Shown here: positions 1 through 5,516 of the stretch, in pieces | How the letters are laid out: each line of letters opens with the position of its first letter | How positions within the stretch are numbered: position 1 is the first letter of the stretch | Assembly (NCBI GenBank): GCA_016191985.1 | Contig: JACPVB010000058.1 | Coordinates: forward strand, 1-11,452 | DNA length: 11,452 bases | From: Chloroflexota bacterium | Lineage (GTDB): Bacteria; Chloroflexota; Anaerolineae; Anaerolineales; Villigracilaceae | Reading direction: 5' to 3' | Notes under the pieces: generated by a model | Told to the model about the DNA's origin: nothing | Seen by the model: the letters and a program-made list of their open reading frames with translations, nothing else | The model's database searches: none | Position numbers and translations under genes: made by a program

Positions 1-358
1 CTGCGGGGATTCCAGCAAACTGCATCGGGAAAGCGACATTCTCCAATGCGGACATGCTCGGAACAAGATTGAACGATTGAAAAATAAACCCCATCGTCTT
101 ACGCCGAAACAAAGCCAGCGCGTTTTCATCCATCTGGTCCAACCGCTCGCCGCTGACCGTGATCTCACCCGCAGTGGGCCGATCCAATCCGCCGAGCAGA
201 TACAGCAGGCTGCTTTTGCCCGAGCCGGAAGGTCCCATCACCACCGTAAGGGTGTGCGCGGGAATCTCCAAATCGACACCATCCAAAGCGCGGACGGTTG
301 TGCCACCCATTTGGTAGTGTTTTTTCAACCCGGTAATTTGAATCAAAGATGAAGTCAT
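1..358 (-). CDS. ABC transporter ATP-binding protein, LolD/MacB type (partial, C-terminus beyond left edge)
   Basis: Reading the minus strand from the ATG at 356-358 gives about 119 residues of an ABC ATPase with no stop before the window edge. Seen: N-terminus MTSSLIQITGLKKHYQMGG, an A-loop Tyr at about residue 15, Walker A GPSGSGKSS at about 45-53, and a Q-loop FQSFNLVPSMSALENV at about 95-110. The Q-loop wording is characteristic of the MacB/LolD/FtsE group, which powers exporters whose permease has a large extracellular domain. The Walker B and signature motifs lie outside the window. It starts 4 bp after the stop of the YIP1-family gene and has no clear Shine-Dalgarno sequence, so translation is probably coupled to that gene. 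A permease would be expected further left. Substrate unknown. Confidence 0.9.
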   Translation of the reverse strand, partial: MTSSLIQITGLKKHYQMGGTTVRALDGVDLEIPAHTLTVVMGPSGSGKSSLLYLLGGLDRPTAGEITVSGERLDQMDENALALFRRKTMGFIFQSFNLVPSMSALENVAFPMQFAGIPA

Positions 359-362
359 GAGT

Positions 363-1121
363 TTAAAAGAACGGGCGCTGGACGACCAATCCGCTGGCAT
401 TTGAAAGCATTGCGCCAATGCCCGCCTGCGCAAGCAAAAGCAAAAGCGTGACAACCACAACGCTTGTGACCGCCTTGGTCTTCGGAAGGCTGTCTCCCGC
501 GCTGAAGCCGATCACCAGCAAAACGCAAACCCACAGGAAAAAGACATCCACCCGCGCAAGGACTTGGCCCACAAAGGCCGCACTCCCTGCAAAACCCGAA
601 AGCCCGGGGCTGGAAATGGCATGACCTGCGATCAGCATAAATACAATCCGCAGAGCATCGCGCACTAAAAACGGCAGGCTCCCCCAGCCTGTGATGTTCA
701 ACGCACCCTGCATGGAGCCGCGTCCACCCAAAAGTGTGGAACCGAGGTGCAGCAAGCCGCTCAAAATCAGCCAGCCAAGCCACAGCCCAATCAGCGCAGA
801 GACAAGAGGAATGATGTACGCAAACACCGGTCCCTGCATGGACTGTTGCGCTGCCATGTAATTGCTCTGCATTTCGGGCGTCCACCACTGCCAGTCACGC
901 GGCAATTGCACCTCGCCCATCATTGCCGCGCGTGAAGTCAAATATCCGCTGACGATCACGCTCAAAACTGTGGAAGCGCTCAACGTCAGCATGGGAGTCA
1001 ACCAGCTTGGGCGCGCTTCTCCTGCGATCAAGGAGAAAGTACGTTGGGGCTGGAGTAAGACTTCTACGATCCTTGCAAAATTAAATCTGCTAGTTGGTTG
1101 TAATGCGATGTTTTCTGTCAT
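363..1121 (-). CDS. YIP1-family integral membrane protein
   Basis: A 252-residue hydrophobic protein if it starts at the ATG at 1119-1121. Seen: a soluble N-terminus (MTENIALQPTSRFNFARI) leading into a 'VEVLLQPQRTF' segment, then about five membrane segments at roughly residues 42-62, 98-127, 145-170, 185-205 and 215-236. The N-terminal 'LLQPxxxF' segment followed by five helices is the layout of bacterial YIP1-domain proteins. In such genomes these often sit beside LolD/MacB-like ABC genes, as here (4 bp spacing). The longest frame begins at a GTG at 1181, and another ATG lies at 1160. I prefer 1121 because the upstream residues look non-native and a possible extended -10 (TGTTAGAAT, minus strand 1160-1152) would lie inside the longer versions. 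No good ribosome binding site is seen for any start. Probably an accessory membrane component; exact role unknown. Confidence 0.75.
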   Translation of the reverse strand: MTENIALQPTSRFNFARIVEVLLQPQRTFSLIAGEARPSWLTPMLTLSASTVLSVIVSGYLTSRAAMMGEVQLPRDWQWWTPEMQSNYMAAQQSMQGPVFAYIIPLVSALIGLWLGWLILSGLLHLGSTLLGGRGSMQGALNITGWGSLPFLVRDALRIVFMLIAGHAISSPGLSGFAGSAAFVGQVLARVDVFFLWVCVLLVIGFSAGDSLPKTKAVTSVVVVTLLLLLAQAGIGAMLSNASGLVVQRPFF

Positions 1122-1280
1122 ATTTTTTACCAATGTAGGGGTATAAAAAAATTCTAACATGCTTCCCAAATTCACGCTCACCTGCTAACAGGGTATCGCG
1201 TAATTTGCCAAACTGAAGTTTCAATTTTCACTCGTAGTTTTTCCAAAAAGTTTATTAATTTATGTCACAAGCGATAAACG

Positions 1281-1311
1281 AAAAATCGGCTGGGAATGTT
1301 CCAGCCGATTT
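1281..1311 (-). terminator. Rho-independent terminator of the PIG-L gene
   Basis: An 11-bp perfect stem (AAATCGGCTGG at 1283-1293 with CCAGCCGATTT at 1301-1311) encloses a 7-nt loop. Read on the minus strand it is followed by a T run (TTTTTCGTTT), which fits a terminator for the PIG-L transcript arriving from the right, about 160 bp after that stop. The plus-strand side has a weaker T tract. Confidence 0.7.
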
Positions 1312-1368
1312 CTGTTTCCATTTAAATTGCCACCTTGTTTTTTGAACCGCTTTAACCAAAACGTTATT

Positions 1369-1433
1369 AACGCAAAGACGCAAAGACGCTAAGATTCAAT
1401 GTCTTTTCCTTTGCGACCCCGCACCTTTGCGTT
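1369..1433. repeat. REP-like repeat with tandem ACGCAAAG units and inverted CTTTGCG copies
   Basis: Two direct ACGCAAAG units and one ACGCTAAG unit run head to tail at 1370-1393. Two inverted CTTTGCG copies follow at 1409-1415 and 1425-1431. The outer arms AACGCAAAG (1369-1377) and CTTTGCGTT (1425-1433) are perfectly complementary, so the element can fold into a long hairpin. From memory, ACGCAAAG-type elements are dispersed in many environmental bacterial genomes. That this one is multicopy cannot be shown from a single window. Confidence 0.55.
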
Positions 1434-1469
1434 GATTCTTTTCACAAATTTCACAAGATGACAACTGGG

Positions 1470-2312
1470 TTAAATATCAAACAAATCTTGCTTGCGCTTG
1501 AAACCGTCATTCACAGGCGGATAGGCGCGCATGTAATCCTCGTTATTACCAAATATCCTGGAAACAAATCCCATCAACCCGCGCCGCATTGCCATTCCGC
1601 CCTGTGAGGCATGTTGCTCGCTCGCCAGCCGCTTCGCCTCATCCGCTTCACGGATATTCAAGCGCACATGCACAGGAAAATGCACCTCGGCCAGTTCCTT
1701 TAAATTGATGTCGCCATTGCGGCCCCACTTGGTTGGGTCTTTGCCAAAGAGCGGCATGACGCGCGTCATCGCCCGCAGGAAGCCGCGCGGAAAAACCTGA
1801 AAGTACAAAGCCTGCGGCTTGAAAGGGTCACCAGCTTCGGGGTAGAAAGAGGCGTTGTCCGCATTTGCAAAGGCAAACACCGTCGCCTTGTGAATGTGAA
1901 TGTGGTCGGGATGTTTATATCCACCAATCGGGTCGAAGGTCAAAACCACATCGGGTTTCAAATCGCGGATATATTTCACCACCTTTCCCGCCACTTCTTC
2001 GATGGGATGATTGATCTGCGCATTGGGATGGTTGTTATCCTCCATGCCGGGCATCCCCGAATCGCGGTAACCTAAAAAGAAAACTTCCTTCAAACCCAAA
2101 TGTTTTGCGGCCCGCATCAATTCATCGGTGCGCATTTCGGCGGTATCTTTAAAGCCGCGCAAATGTTCCTCGTCCACGGTGCCGGCTTCGCCGCGTGTGG
2201 CGCAGACGTAATACGTTTCCACGCCGCGCTGAGCATACAAAGCCAGCGTGCCGCCCAAACCAAAAGACTCATCATCGGGATGTGCAAGAACTGCCAATAT
2301 TTTTTTCGTCAT
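1470..2312 (-). CDS. PIG-L/LmbE-family zinc-dependent deacetylase
   Basis: 280 residues. Seen: the N-terminal metal motif AHPDDE at residues 10-15 and a second motif HPDH at 134-137, the two signatures of the PIG-L/LmbE fold. The family removes N-acetyl groups from sugar conjugates (MshB and Mca in mycothiol metabolism, BshB in bacillithiol, GlcNAc-PI deacetylase). A C-terminal HASQ segment recalls the MshB/Mca subgroup, but the true substrate cannot be read from the sequence. The start at 2312 is backed by GAGGAA 5 bases upstream on the minus strand. It is transcribed alone: the ABC-F promoter diverges on one side and a terminator follows at 1281-1311. Probably a cytoplasmic enzyme, as no signal peptide is seen. 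Confidence 0.9.
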   Translation of the reverse strand: MTKKILAVLAHPDDESFGLGGTLALYAQRGVETYYVCATRGEAGTVDEEHLRGFKDTAEMRTDELMRAAKHLGLKEVFFLGYRDSGMPGMEDNNHPNAQINHPIEEVAGKVVKYIRDLKPDVVLTFDPIGGYKHPDHIHIHKATVFAFANADNASFYPEAGDPFKPQALYFQVFPRGFLRAMTRVMPLFGKDPTKWGRNGDINLKELAEVHFPVHVRLNIREADEAKRLASEQHASQGGMAMRRGLMGFVSRIFGNNEDYMRAYPPVNDGFKRKQDLFDI

Positions 2313-2364
2313 TGTTTCCTCGTGAAGTAGAGACGCATATCAAACGCCCAAGTTTACCCCAATG

Positions 2365-2373
2365 TGATAAAAT
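2365..2373 (+). promoter_or_regulatory. Extended -10 promoter for the ABC-F leader
   Basis: TGATAAAAT reads as TG-N-TAAAAT, an extended -10 element with a five-of-six hexamer. No convincing -35 lies 16-18 bp upstream. Transcription would begin near 2380, just before the leader ribosome binding site. The same TGATAAAAT string occurs on the minus strand in front of the deoxynucleoside kinase gene. Confidence 0.5.
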
Positions 2374-2401
2374 ATTTTTGCTAATCAAAGGAGCGCAGCG
2401 A

Positions 2402-2419
2402 ATGACGGATACTCTGTAG
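2402..2419 (+). CDS. Putative leader peptide MTDTL upstream of the ABC-F gene
   Basis: A five-codon frame (ATG ACG GAT ACT CTG, then TAG) preceded by a strong AAAGGAG Shine-Dalgarno at 2387-2393 with 8-nt spacing. This is a better ribosome binding site than most genes in this window have. It ends 88 bp before the ABC-F start and lies ahead of a terminator hairpin. Its last codon plus stop (CTGTAGT, 2414-2420) exactly complements ACTACAG at 2493-2499, next to the ABC-F ribosome binding site. Such tiny frames act as ribosome-stalling sensors in attenuators of resistance genes. That role here is inferred, and nothing recognisable in the peptide identifies a drug class. Confidence 0.45.
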   Translation: MTDTL

Positions 2420-2499
2420 TCAACCAATCTTTTAGGACATCCCCTTCTGTTTTGATTCATTCAACCGAGGCATGTCCTCGGTTTTCTATTTAACTACAG
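2414..2499 (+). promoter_or_regulatory. Candidate attenuator with mutually exclusive pairings in the ABC-F leader
   Basis: Three alternative pairings can be read. Terminator: AACCGAGG (2463-2470) with CCTCGGTT (2476-2483). Anti-terminator: AGGACAT (2434-2440) with ATGTCCT (2472-2478), which uses up the terminator loop and right arm. Sequestration: CTGTAGT (2414-2420) with ACTACAG (2493-2499), which covers part of the CAGGA ribosome binding site of the ABC-F gene. A further exact 7-bp match, AATCAAA (2383-2389) with TTTGATT (2451-2457), could mask the leader-peptide ribosome binding site. A ribosome stalled on the small frame would shift the balance. The pairings are seen; the mechanism is inferred. 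Confidence 0.5.
2463..2491 (+). terminator. Rho-independent terminator inside the ABC-F leader
   Basis: An 8-bp perfect stem (AACCGAGG / CCTCGGTT) with a 5-nt loop CATGT, followed by TTCTATTT. It ends just upstream of the ABC-F ribosome binding site, and no plus-strand gene precedes it. It would therefore stop transcripts before the ABC-F gene, as expected of an attenuator rather than the end of an operon. Confidence 0.6.
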
Positions 2500-2507
2500 G
2501 ACTCACC

Positions 2508-4118
2508 ATGCTTAGCATTCACAATCTCAACAAAAATTACGGCATCCAGCCGATTCTACAAAATATAAATTTCAACATCAGCGCGGGCGAGCGCATCGGC
2601 CTGATCGGCGCGAACGGCTCAGGCAAGACCACGCTCATGAAAATTCTCGCAGGGCTTGAAGTTCCCGATTCTGGGAACGTCGCTTCGACGCACCCAAATT
2701 TAAGAGTTGGATATCTCGCCCAGGGAGCAGACTTCTCCCCCGAGCAGACGCTTCAAACCGCCCTGATACCTGATCCAGTTTCCTCAAACAGCCTCGAAGC
2801 TGACATTGTTTCCCTCGCCGAAGCCTTAGCCAAAGACCCAGACAACAAAACCCTCCAGTCCCAATACGACTCCACAATTCTCCAATTATCCAACCTCCAG
2901 TCTCCAATCTCCCGCATCCTCTCCCCTCTCGGCCTCTCAGACATTCCACTGGATACCCCCATTTCCCACCTCAGCGGCGGACAGAAGACTCGCTTAATGC
3001 TGGCAAAGGTTTTGCTCGAAGACCCGCATCTTTTGTTACTCGATGAACCCACCAACCATCTCGATATCGAAATGTTGGAGTGGCTGGAAGGCTGGCTGAA
3101 TCATTTTCAGGGAGCAGTAATCATCGTTTCGCATGATCGTGCGTTTTTGGATAATACCGTCAACTTCATTCTCGAACTGGACACAACAACACATTCCATA
3201 CACACATACACTGGAAATTACACCGACTATCTTGAAACAAAACAAAAGGAGCAGACGAAACTTTGGGAGACCTACCGCGATCAACAGACTGAGATTCGCC
3301 GCATGAAAGACGATATCAATCGAACCAAACAACAAGCCTTGCATGTGGAAATAACCACAACTCCACGTACACCAGGTGTGCGAAGGATCGCAAAAAAAGT
3401 TGCTATAAAAGCAAAATCAAGGGAAAAGAAACTGGGACGCTACCTCAAGTCTGACGAACGTGTGGAAAAGCCTATGCAAGGCTGGCACATGAAACTTGAC
3501 CTTGGCACGCCCGATCATCAATCCAAAGATGTGCTGGTCACTGAATCGCTCTCAATTGGCTACGCGCCAGAAAATCCCCTACTCACAGACATCAACCTGT
3601 TCATTCGCGCAGGCCAGCGGATTGTGTTGACCGGGCCAAACGGAGCGGGAAAAACATCTTTCATCCGCACCATCGTCGGCAAGATTCCCCCGCTTGCAGG
3701 TTCTTTCCGTTTGGGCGGCGCGACAAAACTCGGCTACATGGCACAGGAGCAGGAATTGCTCAATCCAAGCCTGAATGCTGCGCAAAGTATTCAAAGCGTA
3801 TCGGCCATGAACGAAACGGACACGCGCAATTTCCTGCATTATTTCCTCTTCAAAGGGGATGATGCGCTTCGGCTTTCACGTGACCTGTCCTTTGGCGAAC
3901 GCGCCCGTCTGCAACTGGCCTTGCTCGTCGCACAGGGATGCACCTTCCTGATTTTGGACGAACCCATCAACCATCTCGATATCCCCTCGCGGGAACGATT
4001 CGAGGAAGCGCTGGAAAACTTCAACGGGACAATTCTCGCCGTCGTCCACGACCGAAATTTTATCCACCGCTTTGCCTCCGATGTGTGGGTAGCAAAAGAT
4101 GGGAAGATATTGAAGTAA
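2508..4118 (+). CDS. ABC-F family ATPase (ribosome-associated, possible antibiotic-resistance type)
   Basis: 536 residues with two fused nucleotide-binding domains and no membrane segments, the hallmark of ABC-F proteins. These bind the ribosomal E site and act as translation factors or displace antibiotics. Domain 1: Walker A GANGSGKTT at 34-42, signature LSGGQ at 155-159, Walker B with DEPTNHLD at 179-186, and SHD switch at 208-210. Next comes a basic, charged interdomain linker at about 240-325. Domain 2: Walker A GPNGAGKTS at 376-384, signature LSFGE at 460-464, DEPINHLD at 484-491, and VHD at 513-515. The start at 2508 has CAGGA 6 bases upstream and begins MLSIHNLNKNYG, as is usual for the family. 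A longer frame opens at 2472, but its ATG lies in the terminator loop. Housekeeping and resistance ABC-F proteins cannot be separated by eye. The attenuator-like leader and the following drug-enzyme-like genes favour resistance. Confidence 0.9.
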   Translation: MLSIHNLNKNYGIQPILQNINFNISAGERIGLIGANGSGKTTLMKILAGLEVPDSGNVASTHPNLRVGYLAQGADFSPEQTLQTALIPDPVSSNSLEADIVSLAEALAKDPDNKTLQSQYDSTILQLSNLQSPISRILSPLGLSDIPLDTPISHLSGGQKTRLMLAKVLLEDPHLLLLDEPTNHLDIEMLEWLEGWLNHFQGAVIIVSHDRAFLDNTVNFILELDTTTHSIHTYTGNYTDYLETKQKEQTKLWETYRDQQTEIRRMKDDINRTKQQALHVEITTTPRTPGVRRIAKKVAIKAKSREKKLGRYLKSDERVEKPMQGWHMKLDLGTPDHQSKDVLVTESLSIGYAPENPLLTDINLFIRAGQRIVLTGPNGAGKTSFIRTIVGKIPPLAGSFRLGGATKLGYMAQEQELLNPSLNAAQSIQSVSAMNETDTRNFLHYFLFKGDDALRLSRDLSFGERARLQLALLVAQGCTFLILDEPINHLDIPSRERFEEALENFNGTILAVVHDRNFIHRFASDVWVAKDGKILK

Positions 4119-4130
4119 ATAAGTTTGTAC

Positions 4131-4171
4131 CGCAAAATTCTTGCCCCGAGCCTGTCGAAGGGTATTTTGCG
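4131..4171. repeat. REP-like palindromic element containing CCCGAGCCTGTCGAAGGG
   Basis: The outer arms CGCAAAAT (4131-4138) and ATTTTGCG (4164-4171) are perfectly complementary. Between them lies CCCGAGCCTGTCGAAGGG (4145-4162), close to the 'CCTGAGC..GTCGAAGGG' dispersed palindrome that I recall from many bacterial genomes. It sits 13 bp after the ABC-F stop and could also act as an mRNA-stabilising or weak terminating hairpin. Copy number cannot be seen here. Confidence 0.5.
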
Positions 4172-4213
4172 AGCGGCGGTTTTCCTCAAAAACATTGGTA
4201 TCGCCCGCCAATC

Positions 4214-4229
4214 GCAACGTAAACGTTGC
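4214..4229 (+). promoter_or_regulatory. Small perfect hairpin/palindrome in the nucleotidyltransferase leader
   Basis: GCAACG (4214-4219), TAAA, CGTTGC (4224-4229): a 6-bp stem with a 4-nt loop, 31 bp before the start of the nucleotidyltransferase gene. There is no T tract, so it is not a terminator. It could be a small operator or an RNA structure affecting translation. Role unknown. Confidence 0.3.
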
Positions 4230-4260
4230 TGTACAAATTTCTGCAATTTTAAGGAACACC

Positions 4261-5061
4261 ATGTCAAAACAAAATTTCACGCCATACGATGGCGTCAACC
4301 AAATCCTGTCCATTCTTCTCGAAAAGGCAAAAGCGATTCTTTCCGATCAATTTCTCGGCATGTATCTTTACGGCTCGCTTTCCAGCGGTGACTTCCACCC
4401 CAAAGCCAGTGACATTGACTTTCTCATCGTAACTCATGACGCAATTGCGGACGATGTCATTTTAAAGCTGGAAGATATGCACAACGAAATCTGGGAGAGC
4501 GGCTTGCATTGGGCCTCGAAACTCGAAGGTTCCTATATCCCGCAAAAATCCCTGCGCCGCTACGAACCATCAACGGAAGGGTATCCGACAATCAACGAGG
4601 CAAAGTTCTACGTTGCTCCCCACGGCAGTGACTGGATCATCCAACGTCATATCATCTGGGGATATGGAAAGGCGCTCGAAGGACCAGATCCGAAATCGCT
4701 GATTGACCCCATTGCTCCTGATGAAATCAAAAAAGCGGTGCTTGGCATTCTGGACGAGTGGTGGTTTCCCATGCTGGAAAATCCCGCATGGCTGAAAGAA
4801 CATGATAGCCATTATCACTCTTATGCCATCCTCACCATGTGCCGCGCGCTGCACGCACTCCAGCATGGAACCATTGTGTCAAAGCCCATTGCCGCAACAT
4901 GGGCAGAGAACAAATTTGGTGAAAAATGGAGTCAGGTCATCGAGCAGGCGCTTGACCAGAGAATTGATAAAGGTCACTACGAACTTTACAACGCATCCCT
5001 GGATTTCATTCAATTTACAAAAAGCTGGATCGCATCCAACAACAAACAGGAGACAAAATGA
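4261..5061 (+). CDS. AadA-like aminoglycoside nucleotidyltransferase family protein
   Basis: 266 residues from the ATG at 4261, which has AAGGAA 5 bases upstream. Seen: the nucleotidyltransferase motif GSLSSGDFHPKASDIDFLIV at residues 38-57, with Gly38-Ser39 and the metal-binding Asp51 and Asp53. A helical C-terminal half follows, as in the ANT(3'')/ANT(9) (AadA) family, which adenylylates streptomycin or spectinomycin. Glu89 in the LEGSYIP segment may be the catalytic base, placed by rough analogy only. Length fits AadA (about 260). Many chromosomal homologues have no proven drug substrate, so the activity is not established. Its last bases overlap the next gene (ATGA), so the two are translationally coupled. 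The open frame extends back to 4141, but that part crosses the REP-like element and is not coding. Confidence 0.85.
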   Translation: MSKQNFTPYDGVNQILSILLEKAKAILSDQFLGMYLYGSLSSGDFHPKASDIDFLIVTHDAIADDVILKLEDMHNEIWESGLHWASKLEGSYIPQKSLRRYEPSTEGYPTINEAKFYVAPHGSDWIIQRHIIWGYGKALEGPDPKSLIDPIAPDEIKKAVLGILDEWWFPMLENPAWLKEHDSHYHSYAILTMCRALHALQHGTIVSKPIAATWAENKFGEKWSQVIEQALDQRIDKGHYELYNASLDFIQFTKSWIASNNKQETK

Positions 5062-5516
5062 TCACCTACCGAGATTATGAAGATAAAGACTGGCAGGCCA
5101 TTTGCCAAATCCATGACCGGGCGCGGCCAGATGAATTGGTCGGTTCGTGTGACCCGCGCGGATTCATTCCCATCGAACAGGACAAGGAAGTGGAGGATTT
5201 AAAACGGAGCAGAAAATTTGTCGCTTGTGATGATGAAATGGTAGTCGGCTTTGTGGGTGTGGATGAGGATTATCTCGCCTGGCTGTATGTTGACCCGCGC
5301 CATTACGGCAAGGGCATTGGCCGTGAATTGCTCCGCATCGGCATCCGCGAGATCGGTGAGGGCGCATGGACGATTGTTTTGGATGGAAACAAAAAAGCCA
5401 TCGCACTTTATGAGAGCGAAGGCTTTCAAGAATTCAGCCGTTTTGAAGGTGACAACAACGGGTATCCGTGCACATGTTTGAAGATGAAAAGAAGCGCGGC
5501 TCTCACTGCACTGTGA
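5058..5516 (+). CDS. GNAT-family N-acetyltransferase
   Basis: 152 residues. Seen: the acetyl-CoA binding segment VDPRHYGKGIGRELL at about 77-91, containing the Q/R-x-x-G-x-G/A pattern as HYGKGIG. This is followed by the C-terminal 'WTIVLDGNKKAIALYESEGF' strand-helix-strand typical of GNAT enzymes. It starts at an ATG overlapping the stop of the nucleotidyltransferase gene by 4 bp, with AGGAGA just upstream. The family acetylates amines on drugs, proteins or small metabolites; the substrate here is unknown. The coupling to an AadA-like gene makes an aminoglycoside or similar substrate possible, but that is inference. The 3' end overlaps the convergent secreted-protein gene by 14 bp. Confidence 0.88.
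   Translation: MITYRDYEDKDWQAICQIHDRARPDELVGSCDPRGFIPIEQDKEVEDLKRSRKFVACDDEMVVGFVGVDEDYLAWLYVDPRHYGKGIGRELLRIGIREIGEGAWTIVLDGNKKAIALYESEGFQEFSRFEGDNNGYPCTCLKMKRSAALTAL

Larger units (their letters stand above)
1122..1469. other. Gene-free intergenic stretch
   Basis: 348 bp between the YIP1-family gene and the end of the PIG-L gene, both on the minus strand. It holds the terminator at 1281-1311, the REP-like repeat at 1369-1433 and an AT-rich segment (about 1200-1280) that should carry the promoter of the YIP1/ABC unit. No conserved reading frame or RNA gene was recognised. Confidence 0.7.

Noticed and set aside
77..352. 91-residue plus-strand open frame at the left edge
   Set aside because: Antisense to the clear ABC ATPase, whose Walker A and Q-loop lie on the minus strand here.
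355..888. 177-residue minus-strand open frame inside the YIP1-family gene
   Set aside because: Out-of-frame shadow of the YIP1 gene; Cys/His-rich translation with no family resemblance and no ribosome binding site.
1370..1431. CRISPR-like array suggested by repeated ACGCAAAG units
   Set aside because: Units are only 8 bases, directly abutting or inverted, with no spacers of regular length and no cas genes nearby.
2472..2507. N-terminal extension of the ABC-F protein from the ATG at 2472
   Set aside because: This ATG lies in the loop of the terminator hairpin with GGAGG-like bases too close to it. The family N-terminus begins at 2508 with its own CAGGA.
4141..4260. 40-residue N-terminal extension of the nucleotidyltransferase
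   Set aside because: It would be encoded by the REP-like palindrome and hairpin. The ATG at 4261 has a good ribosome binding site and gives the normal family length.
3839..4313. Two minus-strand open frames over the ABC-F end and the following gap
   Set aside because: Antisense to the second ABC-F domain and crossing the REP-like element; no recognisable motifs.
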